DNA of 64,000 nt from NCBI GenBank assembly GCA_016125215.1, contig WGMF01000006.1:151622-215621 (forward strand), given 5' to 3'. Made by a program: the position numbers and the translations under genes. Positions 17,048 to 25,404 of this stretch are shown here, piece by piece. The stretch's first letter is position 1, and each line of letters opens with the position of its first letter. The DNA comes from Phycisphaera sp. (lineage in GTDB: Bacteria; Planctomycetota; Phycisphaerae; Phycisphaerales; Phycisphaeraceae). The notes under the pieces are model-generated. The model did no database searches, was not told the DNA's origin, and worked only from the letters and a program-made list of their open reading frames with translations.

Positions 17048-17505
17048 GACCCCTCACCCCCAAACGGGCCATCGGCGTCGACCGCCCGCTCTCCCGGGGA
17101 GATGACGTTTTGACGCCCGAGCAGTTGCCAGAGGTCTTGTCCCGCTTCGTCATCGGATGATCCATCATCAACCGACCGCAATCCGGGTTTGAGGTCCAGC
17201 CGTAATAAATCGACACACGCACGCCGCGCCAGGTCCTTGCTCCGCGTGTCGTCGGCTTCGAGCGTGGCCAGTTTGATCAGTCGGCCGGCCGCAAGCAGGC
17301 GGTATCGGCTGAGCAGCACCTGCGTCTGCAAATACGCCAGCCGACACAGACCCTCCAGTGCGGTCACGCCCTCGTCGTGCGCCGCCCAGTCCGACAGCGC
17401 CTCGAGCGTCACCTTGTGCCGCTGTGCCAGCGCCACCACGTCCTGCCTGGCCGCGACGAGGTCCGTAAGCATCTGTTCACGTTTGTCTTTGCCGATCTTC
17501 CTCAC
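17044..17505 (-). CDS. Small HTH-like protein preceding terminase (possible small terminase subunit analogue)
   Basis: The 153 residues are mostly helical. The N-terminus (MRKIGKDKREQMLTDLVAAR, then QRHKVTLEALSDWAAHDE) resembles a helix-turn-helix, which in small terminase subunits binds DNA. A second helical segment follows (LAYLQTQVLLSRYRLLAAGR) and the tail is acidic. The identification as TerS-like rests on position and HTH character only. It starts with GTG overlapping the ParB stop (GTGA), and its TGA overlaps the TTG of the terminase gene. Confidence 0.6.
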   Translation of the reverse strand: MRKIGKDKREQMLTDLVAARQDVVALAQRHKVTLEALSDWAAHDEGVTALEGLCRLAYLQTQVLLSRYRLLAAGRLIKLATLEADDTRSKDLARRACVDLLRLDLKPGLRSVDDGSSDDEAGQDLWQLLGRQNVISPGERAVDADGPFGGEGS

Positions 17506-18101
17506 GCCCCCTCCTTCACGCCGCCCAACACACAGCGAAGCAAGGCTTCTTCACGGTTCGGGCCGACCTCGTGCAGCCTGCGTTCGAGCCGAGTGCGCTG
17601 GTCGAGTCTGAGAAAGAAATGGACCGCTAGGGGCATGTCTTCGAGGTCGAGCGGTTCACGCACCTGCGGCGGGTGGTTGATTTCCACGAGCTTTTGCAGG
17701 GCGTCCGCGTCCTCGGGAAGGAGTGAAGCCAGCGTGTCGACATCGAAGTGCTGCTGCAATTCTTCGACCAAAGAAGCCCGCTTCCGGGGGTCGTCGCGGC
17801 CCTGCAGACGGTTGAGCGTGGCCAGCAGGACCAGGGCTTCGTCATCGCCCACGTCCCAGACCACGCACCGTGCCTCGGTTTGGTTGAGCCTCCGCAGCGC
17901 CTCGGCACGGTGGTGCCCGTCGAGCACCTGGTACCCCGCGTCGTGTGGTCGAACGATCAACGGCGGGTAGCGGTCCGTTCGGCCGATGTGTTCCACGAGC
18001 TTGGCCACCATCGGCTCGGGCATCACGTTCGAGTTCGACGGGTGCGCGTGGAGTTGATCAAGCGGGATCACCTGAAATGAAGTGGCGGGTGTGTCGCTCA
18101 C
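17502..18101 (-). CDS. ParB/Srx-fold nuclease domain protein
   Basis: The 199 residues begin with a ParB N-terminal domain: VIPLDQLHAHPSNSN, YPPLIVRPHDAGYQVLDGHH, then RAEALRRLNQTEARCVVWDV. The DGHHR segment is the CTPase/nuclease motif equivalent to ParB box II. A helical C-terminal part follows, with no clear centromere-binding HTH. Phage ParB-like proteins of this type are often nucleases or CTP switches acting on DNA ends. The GTG start overlaps the GNAT gene stop (GTGA), and its stop overlaps the next gene. Confidence 0.85.
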   Translation of the reverse strand: MSDTPATSFQVIPLDQLHAHPSNSNVMPEPMVAKLVEHIGRTDRYPPLIVRPHDAGYQVLDGHHRAEALRRLNQTEARCVVWDVGDDEALVLLATLNRLQGRDDPRKRASLVEELQQHFDVDTLASLLPEDADALQKLVEINHPPQVREPLDLEDMPLAVHFFLRLDQRTRLERRLHEVGPNREEALLRCVLGGVKEGA

Positions 18102-18937
18102 GATGGGCTGGCTCCTGGTGAGGGGTGTGAGGCGTGGTCAAACAGGTAGTAGACCGGCTCGCACAGGAGGCGTTGCCTCGCCAGTTCGAGCTGGGTGGTG
18201 AGTGTGGACTCAATGCGCGAGGTTCGGTGGGTGCGGGCAAACCAGGTGCGGACTTCGCGGACAAACCACCTGCGTGCGTGCTCGGGCATGTTGTCAATCT
18301 TCGTGCCGAGTGGCCCGATGGCGGCCAGTTCGACGGGGTTGATACCCGCGCTGCTGAACGCGTCGCGCAGCCGCTGGTCGAAGGGGTGCGGCGGGCGGGG
18401 GTACGCCCTCATCCCCGCGACCTCGAAGAAGGGGTTGACGTGCCCCATCGCGGCGATGGCCTCGGTGTAGCGCGTGACTGGATTTTCGAGGGTAGCCCTG
18501 ACGAGCCGCACCGCCAGCCCCAAACCGCGCCACTGCGGGTGGACGACGACTCGGCTGACCACACGCAGCTCATCACACAACAACCGCGCCCGGGCACGCA
18601 CGTCCGTGATCGAACGGTAACGCTCGTGCAGCGCCCAGTCTCGCATGCGACAGGCCAGACTCGGCAGTGATTCGACAAGCACGCCCGCCACGGATTGCGA
18701 ACCCTCACGACCGGCAAACCGCGCAGCGGACGAGAGGTGATCGTGGCGCAGCACCCAGACGCGCGTCGCGGTGCCGGGGTGTTGTGACCGGTAATGGAAC
18801 TCGGCCAGCGCGTGGTAATCCCGCATCGAGCCGACCTCAAGCCGCAGCCCATCACCGGCGAGGATTTTTACGTGGGTCTGACGCATCCGGTCGAACCTCT
18901 GCGTGACTGATAGTTTGTTAGAGTCACGGGCGTTCAT
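18098..18937 (-). CDS. GNAT-like acetyltransferase domain protein paired with ABC ATPase
   Basis: The 279 residues have a GNAT core: VSRVVVHPQWRGLGLAVRLV is the acetyl-CoA pyrophosphate-binding signature (RGLGLA for R/Q-x-x-G-x-A), followed by IAAMGHVNPFFEVAGM. The combination with the adjacent ABC ATPase looks like the fused ABC ATPase-acetyltransferase family COG2401, here split in two genes. The acetylated substrate is unknown. The ATG overlaps the ATPase stop (ATGA). Confidence 0.75.
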   Translation of the reverse strand: MNARDSNKLSVTQRFDRMRQTHVKILAGDGLRLEVGSMRDYHALAEFHYRSQHPGTATRVWVLRHDHLSSAARFAGREGSQSVAGVLVESLPSLACRMRDWALHERYRSITDVRARARLLCDELRVVSRVVVHPQWRGLGLAVRLVRATLENPVTRYTEAIAAMGHVNPFFEVAGMRAYPRPPHPFDQRLRDAFSSAGINPVELAAIGPLGTKIDNMPEHARRWFVREVRTWFARTHRTSRIESTLTTQLELARQRLLCEPVYYLFDHASHPSPGASPS

Positions 18938-19668
18938 GGCTTGGGGCTGGTTAGGGTTGGGTTGCGTTCAAGGACCTCGACGCTCTCGCCCAGGCCTTTT
19001 TCGATGAGTGTGTCGGGTTCGAGCGGCTCGAGCAGGTCGTCGTGCGTGGTCGCGGCGACGAAACACACGGGCGTGAGGCACCTGCTGACCCACCGACGGA
19101 TGTTGCGTGCGATGACGGTGGCGGTCAGGCGGTCGAGTGTGGCACCGAACTCGTCAGCCAGCACGACCATGAGTGGGCCCTGTCCGTTGCTCGCGGGATG
19201 ACCGGGTTGTTCTTCCGCCATCGCCATGACCTGCGCCAGTCGCAGCCGGTAGCGCTGGCCATCGGAGAGTTCGCTGGGTCTGCGCAGCATGACGAAGGCG
19301 TCGCCCAGCCCCGCGAGGCTCAACACACGCACAGCCCGTTCGAGGGGCAGGTGATCGAACACATCGACGAGCGGTCGTTCAGCCGGCTCGGGCAGGTGGT
19401 GGAACGCCATCACCCGGACGCGGGTGTCGTGCAGCAATTGATTAGAGATCAGCCGAAGGATCGAACTCTTCCCCCCGCCGCTCGGCCCGGTGATGAAAAC
19501 GACCTGCCCCGGTCGCAGAGTGAGTTTGATGGGGGGCACGACGCGCACGTCCCGCCCACCCTCGACGCCCAGACCGAACATGGCCGCGACCCGCATGACG
19601 CGGGGCGAGGGATCGACATCGGTACGCACGGTCCATTGCAATTGCAGGGGCAGACAGGTTTCACCCAC
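18934..19668 (-). CDS. ABC-type ATPase (soluble, COG2401-like)
   Basis: The 244 residues carry Walker A GPSGGGKS (61-68), a signature-like LSDGQ (134-138) and Walker B MVVLADEFG (167-175). There are no membrane segments and no partner permease, so transport is unlikely and a DNA or protein remodelling role fits better. A GTG start with AAGGA about 9 bases upstream. It lies 44 bases after the sigma-like gene and overlaps the GNAT gene. Similar ATPases fused to acetyltransferase domains are known as COG2401. Confidence 0.8.
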   Translation of the reverse strand: MGETCLPLQLQWTVRTDVDPSPRVMRVAAMFGLGVEGGRDVRVVPPIKLTLRPGQVVFITGPSGGGKSSILRLISNQLLHDTRVRVMAFHHLPEPAERPLVDVFDHLPLERAVRVLSLAGLGDAFVMLRRPSELSDGQRYRLRLAQVMAMAEEQPGHPASNGQGPLMVVLADEFGATLDRLTATVIARNIRRWVSRCLTPVCFVAATTHDDLLEPLEPDTLIEKGLGESVEVLERNPTLTSPKP

Positions 19669-19712
19669 GGTTTATTTCCTTTTGAACTTTGACGATGAAG
19701 GGCACAATCGGC

Positions 19713-20129
19713 TCAGGGCATGGCTTGAAGCAGTCGGCGGGCATCGAGGGCGTGTCTGCGGACCTGGTAGATCGACAATCGGCAGTGTCGGGCGGCTTGG
19801 CGGTAGCTTTGTTTGCGGATGAATAGCGCCTGGGCGACCTTTCGGGTGGGGGTGGGCAAGACGTGGCCGTGCAGGACCATCCGGCGGTACAACGGGCTTT
19901 TCAAGTGACTGACCAGGCTATGGATGCGCCGTTTCACCCGCACCGGGGCCTGGCCGGTCAGCCTGCCGATGTCCGTGAAGGTCAGCCCGTTCTTGTAGAC
20001 CTGCTCCAGCAGGAGGCGTTCAGCGGGGTCAAGATGCTGGGCCAGGGCCAGGATGGTCTCGACCGCGTCGCGCTGCTCGACCCGGCGGGCTTGCTGTTCC
20101 ACGGTGGTTTTTGATGCCATGTCACTCAC
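19713..20129 (-). CDS. Sigma-70 region 4-like HTH regulator
   Basis: The 138 residues have an N-terminal helical part, then LDPAERLLLEQVYKNGLTFT and DIGRLTGQAPVRVKRRIHSL, which read as sigma region 4 (helix-turn-helix with I-G-x-x-x-x and K-R-R-I). A second HTH follows (RQAARHCRLSIYQVRRHALD). There is no region 2, so it is not a full sigma factor. It is the first gene of the phage-like operon, beginning at a GTG (or ATG at 20120), after a promoter at 20165-20193. Confidence 0.72.
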   Translation of the reverse strand: MSDMASKTTVEQQARRVEQRDAVETILALAQHLDPAERLLLEQVYKNGLTFTDIGRLTGQAPVRVKRRIHSLVSHLKSPLYRRMVLHGHVLPTPTRKVAQALFIRKQSYRQAARHCRLSIYQVRRHALDARRLLQAMP

Positions 20130-20164
20130 GGGGCACCCCCTTGCTTGTAAGGTTTATGTTTGGT

Positions 20165-20195
20165 ATTCTACAAGAGGTTCAATTGTTATTCAACC
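20165..20195 (-). promoter_or_regulatory. Promoter of phage-like operon overlapped by palindromic operator
   Basis: Minus strand: -35 TTGAAT (20188-20193), 17-base spacer, -10 TAGAAT (20165-20170). An imperfect palindrome GGTTCAATTGTTATTCAACC (20176-20195) covers the -35 and part of the spacer. It lies in the 159-base divergent region between the sigma-like gene and the XRE-S24 repressor gene, so it is the natural candidate operator for that repressor. Confidence 0.6.
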
Positions 20196-20288
20196 CCGTC
20201 GGTGCCACAATATCACCGCCTGTCAAAACCGCGGTCGGTCGGGCCGATCGAGCCCCGCGGTTCAAGTGACCGCTAAGGAAGGTGCCTT

Positions 20289-21140
20289 ATGCTCAAATCC
20301 ATCGGACAGATCGTGCGCGAACGCCGGGAGGCGCTGGGCCTGACGCTCTCGGCCCTGGCGGAGGAGGTCGGCTCGACCAAGAGCTACCTCTCGATGATCG
20401 AGAACCACCGCGTGGCCAACCCGCCCTCCCGGCCGCTCGTCGCGGCGCTCGAACGGGCGCTGCGGATCAAAGATGGCGAGCTGTCGCGTGCCGCCGACTG
20501 GCACCTCACGCCGGCCAAGGTGAAAAAAGAAATCGCCCGCCTGAGCGACCGAGCCGACGCCGGCCGAAAGCTGGCCCGCTGGCTCGCCGATTCCGCCAAG
20601 CGGCGCGGCGACGGGGCGCGCAGTCTCGACGAACTCTTCAGGACCGGCGAACTCGAAGACCGCATCGTGGCCGCGCTGGGTTCGGATGATCCCGACACAC
20701 CCACCCGTCCCCGGAACTCGCTCGACGCCTTTGTGCCCGTGCACATCCACGTCCCCCTGATCAACAACGTGGCTGCGGGCTACCCCACCGGTTTTACCGA
20801 CCTCGACTACCCCGCGCAGGTGGCAGATGAATACGTCTCCTGCCCTGACCTGGGCGACCCGACCGCTTTTGCAGCGCGCGTCGTCGGCGATTCGATGATG
20901 CCCGACTACCGCGAGGGCGACGTCGTCATCTTCTCCCCGCAGGCCAAAGTCGCCGACGGGAACGATTGCTTCATCCGCCTCGAACCCCACCACGAGACGA
21001 CCTTCAAGCGCGTCTACTTCGAGGGCGGGGGCTTGATCCGCATGCAGCCGCTCAACCCGCGATTTGCCCCGCGCACCGTCGAACGCACAGACGTGGCCGG
21101 CCTCTACCGCGCCGTCTGGCGGATGCAGCAACTCGGTTAG
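20289..21140 (+). CDS. XRE-family HTH / peptidase S24 (LexA/CI-type) repressor
   Basis: The 283 residues have an XRE HTH at about 5-60 (LTLSALAEEVGSTKSYLSMI) and a C-terminal S24 domain. An Ala-Gly cleavage site is visible in NNVAAGYPTG (A163-G164), the nucleophile Ser in GDSMMPDY (S202) and the general-base Lys in ETTFKRV (K240), so self-cleavage is expected to be intact. This design gives SOS-inducible repressors. It is divergent from the terminase operon and has an AAGGA site before its ATG. Confidence 0.9.
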   Translation: MLKSIGQIVRERREALGLTLSALAEEVGSTKSYLSMIENHRVANPPSRPLVAALERALRIKDGELSRAADWHLTPAKVKKEIARLSDRADAGRKLARWLADSAKRRGDGARSLDELFRTGELEDRIVAALGSDDPDTPTRPRNSLDAFVPVHIHVPLINNVAAGYPTGFTDLDYPAQVADEYVSCPDLGDPTAFAARVVGDSMMPDYREGDVVIFSPQAKVADGNDCFIRLEPHHETTFKRVYFEGGGLIRMQPLNPRFAPRTVERTDVAGLYRAVWRMQQLG

Positions 21141-21308
21141 GTCGTGGGGTGATCGCATGTCATCGGCGTCCGGGGGCAGGGAGTTCCGTGCCTACCCTTG
21201 GGCACACCGACGCTTTTGTGCGCGCGGGGGAAAACAGATCGTGCGCAGGTTAAAACCGCTGCCTGTAAGACCTGGCACCAGATCACAGAAATACGGGAGC
21301 GGGGAAGT

Positions 21309-21408
21309 AACCGCAGATTACACAGATTTCACAGATCGATACAGATTAAGGAGCGGAAAAATCTGTCTTGAATCTGCGTCATCTGCGGAATGTGCGGTTT
21401 CTGTATCG
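21309..21408. repeat. Interspersed palindromic repeat, CCGCAGAT family, copy 2
   Basis: AACCGCAGATTACACAGATT ... AATCTGCGTCATCTGCGGAA with further TGTGCGGTTT. It matches the copies at 6815 and 26557 and ends like copy 3 (CTGTATCGGC). It occupies most of the gene-free stretch 21141-21461; the remainder shows nothing recognisable. Confidence 0.75.
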
Positions 21409-21461
21409 GCTCATCATATGTGCCAGTACCGCACAAGTTCATTTTTGGATGCAGTGCTTAA

Positions 21462-23588
21462 TCAGGAATGGATCAGTGCCGTCACGCGCAGGACCTCGGC
21501 GACGGACCACGCCTGCGCCATGCAGCCGACGGGGCGATGAGGTTCGGCCGCTTCGTGGATCTCGTAGAGCTGGCCCAGCGCGGGGAATCGGCCACCGCCG
21601 AGAATCATCTCGACGAGCGACGCAATGGCTTGGCCGGCTTTCTCTCGTGCAGGCTCGGAGAACTTGCCCACACGCAGGACCGCCTCGGCGTAAGGCCCGA
21701 TGAGCCACGGCCAGACGGTGCCCTGGTGGTAGGCCTCGTCGCGCCCGAAGGCCGGCCCGGTGTAGCGCGGGTGGTAGTGCGGGTCGTCCGGCGGCAGCGT
21801 CCGCAGGCCAAACGGCGTGAGCAGGTTCTTCTCCACCGCGGCAAGCACAAGCTTCTGCTTAGTCAAAGGCAGCGGGGAGTTCGGCAGCGAACAGACAAAA
21901 ATCTGGTTGGGGCGGATGGACGTGTCCCGGTGCTCGCGGTTCTGGTCGTCGGTGTAGACGTGGTCGACGAGGTAATCCCCCGGGTCCCAGAAGACCTTGG
22001 CAAAGGAGCGTTTGATGCGGGCTAACAACTTGTTGTAGTGGCCGGCCGCCTGCTTGTCGGAAGACTTGAGCATCTCGGCCAGCGACGAGAGGGCGCTAAA
22101 CCACAGCGCGTTGATCTCGACGGCCTTGCCGTGGCGCGGCGTGAAGACGACGCCGTTGCAGGCCGCGTCCATCCACGTGAGCTGCGTGCCGGGGTTGCCG
22201 GCGGTGATCAGTCCGTCGCCCGCCATGCGAATCTCTTCATCGGTCCCACGGATGTAGGCGTCGACAATCGATCGGCAGGCCTCGCACAGGAAACTGTCCC
22301 AGCTCTTCGAGTCGCCCGAGGCCTTGACATACTCGACCGCCGCGTGGACGTACCACAGGCTGGCGTCGACGGTGTTGTAGTGCGCAGCGTCCTCGCTGTA
22401 GTCGTCGAAGCGGTTGGGCACCAGGCCGTTGCGGATCGAGCCGGCAAAGACGCGCAGCACCTCGAGCGCCTCGTCAAACCGGCCCGTGGTCAGCAGCAAG
22501 CCGGGCAGCGCGATGAAGGTGTCGCGCCCCCAGTCGCTGAACCACGGGTAGCCCGCGAGGATCGTCGAGAGCTTCTGGCCCTTGAGCGAGCGGTCGACGA
22601 CGAAATCATCCGCGGCGATGGCCAGCGTCCGCGCCTGTCGGGTGAGGTCGGCTTTAGGCAGCGACTTGTCGAGTTGGCCGATGATGTGCTGGGCAATGGG
22701 CTTGAGGTGCGCGATGCGATCGGCTGTCCACCGGCCGGCGTCGTCCACCACGGCGGGCTCTTCGCCGAGCGCCGCGGTCAGTGTGACGCTGTGCTCCTGC
22801 GAGGGGTCGCCGGTGGGCAGCGTCACCTCGAACCAGCCGGGCACGAAGTGGTCTTCAAGACATTCCTGGCCACGCTCCTGGTCGAAGGCGTAAAAAATGT
22901 TGTGCCACCACTCGTCCGACCTCGCGTAATCCACTTTGCCCCCGGGCGACTGGCAGGAAAACGTGGCGTGCGTGGTGTTGCGCTCGACGGTGATGCGCCC
23001 CTTCTTCCCCGCGACGCTCTGGTTCCACCACCCCGCGTCGACGCGCTTGAGCACGCTGTGGAAGTCACGCAGCGTCAGCATCGGCGCCAGGCGGAGCTTG
23101 GCCTTGCGCGCGGCCTTGGCGTCCAGGCCTTGCACGGTGTAAGTCAGCGCAGCGGACTGCCCCTTCCACGCCAGCGCGAGTCTGCGGGTGAACGTCACCT
23201 TGCCCCAGCGGTAGGTCCACACCGCGTCGACGCCCTTGTCGAACGACACGAGCATCGATTGCCCCTCGGGCGCGTAGACCGTCTGCCCCCGGTCGTCCCG
23301 GAAGGCCAGCGAGGCAAACTGGAGCACCTGCGTCGCGTCCGAGTGGTGGAGCACGAGCTGTTCGAGGACGTTGTTGAGCACGGCGATGCGGCCCACGGGC
23401 GGGTGGCCGGCGGCGACGAGGTAGGCGTGGTACCGGCGCTGGTGTACGCCCGCCGCGGTGCCCATCGCGTAGGTGCCGCTGCCGTTGCTCAGCACCCACT
23501 CGCGCTCACGCAGCGATTGCAAACCGCTGTCCGTATCCACGTGGTGCGTGTGCCAGGAGTCGATCGCGCTGGGGGTCATGCGTGTCAT
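21462..23588 (-). CDS. Glycogen debranching enzyme (amylo-alpha-1,6-glucosidase, GH133-like)
   Basis: Hydrolyses alpha-1,6 branches in glycogen breakdown. The 708 residues have an N-terminal domain (REREWVLSNGSGTYAMGTAA, RRYHAYLVAAGHPP) and a C-terminal catalytic (alpha/alpha)6 barrel with GYPWFSDWGRDTFIALPG, NTVDASLWYVHAAVEY and PGTQLTWMDA. WGRD and the TWMDA aspartate are the expected catalytic region. The ATG at 23588 has GAGGG five bases upstream. It stands alone on the minus strand, next to the peroxiredoxin. Confidence 0.93.
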   Translation of the reverse strand: MTRMTPSAIDSWHTHHVDTDSGLQSLREREWVLSNGSGTYAMGTAAGVHQRRYHAYLVAAGHPPVGRIAVLNNVLEQLVLHHSDATQVLQFASLAFRDDRGQTVYAPEGQSMLVSFDKGVDAVWTYRWGKVTFTRRLALAWKGQSAALTYTVQGLDAKAARKAKLRLAPMLTLRDFHSVLKRVDAGWWNQSVAGKKGRITVERNTTHATFSCQSPGGKVDYARSDEWWHNIFYAFDQERGQECLEDHFVPGWFEVTLPTGDPSQEHSVTLTAALGEEPAVVDDAGRWTADRIAHLKPIAQHIIGQLDKSLPKADLTRQARTLAIAADDFVVDRSLKGQKLSTILAGYPWFSDWGRDTFIALPGLLLTTGRFDEALEVLRVFAGSIRNGLVPNRFDDYSEDAAHYNTVDASLWYVHAAVEYVKASGDSKSWDSFLCEACRSIVDAYIRGTDEEIRMAGDGLITAGNPGTQLTWMDAACNGVVFTPRHGKAVEINALWFSALSSLAEMLKSSDKQAAGHYNKLLARIKRSFAKVFWDPGDYLVDHVYTDDQNREHRDTSIRPNQIFVCSLPNSPLPLTKQKLVLAAVEKNLLTPFGLRTLPPDDPHYHPRYTGPAFGRDEAYHQGTVWPWLIGPYAEAVLRVGKFSEPAREKAGQAIASLVEMILGGGRFPALGQLYEIHEAAEPHRPVGCMAQAWSVAEVLRVTALIHS

Positions 23589-23646
23589 GTTACCCTCTGA
23601 TGCCAAGGTCGATAGCCGGGTGACAGAATCTCAACACAACACATTT

Positions 23647-24327
23647 TCATCGCTGGGCCTTGAGCGCCTCAAGTTTCTCGGCCACGCGCTGGGCGTGACC
23701 CTTGGGGATGACCTCCGGCCAGTGCCACGCGATCTTGCCCCCGGGGTCGATCAGGAAGGTCGAACGGATGACGCGCTGCTCGTGGAGGCCCGCGATGGTG
23801 GTATCGACAAACGCCCCGTACTGCGACATGACCTTGTGGTCGGTGTCGCTGAGCAGTTCGATCTCCAGGGCGTATTGCTTGCGGAAGTGGGCGTGGGCGT
23901 TGGGCGCGTCGCTGCTGATGCCGACCACGGAAGCGTCGAGGTTGTGGAAGTAATAGAGCAGAGAGGTGAACTCGGTCGCCTGACAGGTGCAACCGGGCGT
24001 GTCGTCGGCGGGATAAAAATAAAGCACCAGCCACCCCCGCCCCCGGAAGTCTCGCAACGAGCGCATCTGGCCGTTGTCGTCGGGCAGTGTGAAATCGGGC
24101 GCCATTCTGCCGATCACCTTCGAGCGTGACGACGCGGCCTCTTCCATCGCGCTGGCGTCGAGCGGCTGGCCCCTTGCATCCCGGGCAACCGGCTCTGGCT
24201 GGCCAACACAACCGACTAGACAAATCACCGCACCACACATCCACACGACCGCGGCGGTTTTTGCCGCAGAGAGCGCAGAGGACGCAGAGAAGAGTTTGGA
24301 CAATTGAATCGGGATGTTTGCGTTCAT
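23647..24327 (-). CDS. Peroxiredoxin (BCP/AhpC type), predicted lipoprotein
   Basis: Thiol peroxidase, 226 residues. Lipoprotein signal with lipobox LVGC near residue 39, then the thioredoxin-fold domain MAPDFTLPDDNGQ, LYFYPADDTPGCTCQATEF (peroxidatic Cys in PGC; an unusual second Cys two residues later could resolve it) and FRKQYALEIELLSDTD. The first 25 residues are partly encoded by one arm of a palindromic CTCTGCG-type repeat, so the N-terminus may have been remodelled by that repeat. An internal ATG at 24240 would remove the signal n-region. Confidence 0.88.
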   Translation of the reverse strand: MNANIPIQLSKLFSASSALSAAKTAAVVWMCGAVICLVGCVGQPEPVARDARGQPLDASAMEEAASSRSKVIGRMAPDFTLPDDNGQMRSLRDFRGRGWLVLYFYPADDTPGCTCQATEFTSLLYYFHNLDASVVGISSDAPNAHAHFRKQYALEIELLSDTDHKVMSQYGAFVDTTIAGLHEQRVIRSTFLIDPGGKIAWHWPEVIPKGHAQRVAEKLEALKAQR

Positions 24328-24367
24328 ACTTCTATGGCTTTCTCTGCGCACTCTGCGCTCTCTGCGG
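24264..24367. repeat. Palindromic CCGCAGAG-type repeat overlapping a gene start
   Basis: Left arm GCCGCAGAGAGCGCAGAGGA and CGCAGAG; right arm CTCTGCGCACTCTGCGCTCT then CTGCGG. The arms are reverse complements with few mismatches. The start codon of the peroxiredoxin gene (24325-24327) lies in the loop, so the left arm is coding. A single related arm, ACCACAGAGACACAGAGG, is at 26463-26482. Confidence 0.75.
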
Positions 24368-24375
24368 TGAATGCC

Positions 24376-25404
24376 TTAATCCGTTCTCCACGCGGGGCGG
24401 TAGCTCAAACCCAGGCTGACGATGCGTGCCATGAGTTGTTCGTAGTTTATCCCCGCGGCCTCGGCGGCCTCGGCGAAGTCCTCGCCGTAGGCTAACTGCG
24501 GGTTGGGGTTGGCCTCAATGAGGTAGACCTTTTCATCGGCGTCCACGCGCAGGTCCATACGCGCATAGCCCGTGAGGTTCAGGAGTTTGTAGGCCCGCTT
24601 GGAGACGTTGAGGATTTTCTGCCGAAGGGCGTCGGTGATGTCTTTGGCCTCGCCGGTGTGGACGCCGACGCGCTGTTGATACTTGTAGTCCCACTTGACC
24701 CTGGAGGTGGCAATGGCGGCGGAGTCGTCGGGCAGGTTGTCGAACCCCAGCTCCCACACGGGCAGGGTCATGAGCCTCTGGTTGCCGATGATCCCGACGT
24801 AAAACTCACGGCCCTCGATGTATTGTTCGACCAGCGCGTCGGTGCCGATGCTGTTGTGGATGAAGCGGACGCGTTCGACGAGCTTGTCGTCGTCGTAGAC
24901 GATCGACGCCTGCGAGATGCCGACCGACCCCTCCTCGGTCAGCGACTTGACCAGCAGCGGGTAGGCCAGCTTCGCGGGCTTGCGGACCTTGCGCCCGACG
25001 GGGAAGACGGCAAAATCGGGCACGGGGACGCGGTGGTAGGAGAGGATCGACTTGGAGAGCGCCTTGTCGTGCGCGAGCATCAGCCCGCGCGGGTTGCAGC
25101 CGGTGTAGGGCTTTTTCATCAGTTCGAGGTAGCTCACGACGCTGTGGTCGTAGACCGCCACGCCGTGGAACTCTTCCAACAGGTTGAAAGTGATGTGGGG
25201 CTTGAAGTCTTCGATGGCGTCGCGGATGACGCCCAGGTCGTCGTAGACGCCGAGTTTCTTCACGTCGTGCCCGGCGTTGCACAGGCCGGCCCACACGTCG
25301 TACTCCGTCTTCCACGGTTGCATCTGTTCCTCGCTCACGCCGTCGATCGAGTCGGGCGGGACGAGGTCCACGTGCATCAGGAGTAGGACACGCAGCGGTT
25401 TCAT
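24376..25404 (-). CDS. ATP-grasp ligase, D-alanine--D-alanine ligase-like
   Basis: The 342 residues have a pre-ATP domain (LRVLLLMHVDLVPPDSIDGV), then the ATP-grasp fold: HDKALSKSILSYHRVPVPDF, YPLLVKSLTEEGSVGISQAS with Lys and glycine-rich loop, EQYIEGREFYVGI and the Mg-binding end LIEANPNPQLAYGEDF. It is related to D-Ala-D-Ala ligases but the substrate is not evident. It overlaps the zinc-peptidase gene by 4 bases (ATGA), suggesting a two-enzyme system making or trimming a peptide or peptidoglycan-like bond. Confidence 0.85.
   Translation of the reverse strand: MKPLRVLLLMHVDLVPPDSIDGVSEEQMQPWKTEYDVWAGLCNAGHDVKKLGVYDDLGVIRDAIEDFKPHITFNLLEEFHGVAVYDHSVVSYLELMKKPYTGCNPRGLMLAHDKALSKSILSYHRVPVPDFAVFPVGRKVRKPAKLAYPLLVKSLTEEGSVGISQASIVYDDDKLVERVRFIHNSIGTDALVEQYIEGREFYVGIIGNQRLMTLPVWELGFDNLPDDSAAIATSRVKWDYKYQQRVGVHTGEAKDITDALRQKILNVSKRAYKLLNLTGYARMDLRVDADEKVYLIEANPNPQLAYGEDFAEAAEAAGINYEQLMARIVSLGLSYRPAWRTD

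Noticed and set aside
22038..23600. 520-codon plus-strand frame over the debranching enzyme
   Set aside because: Antisense shadow; the minus strand has the catalytic motifs.
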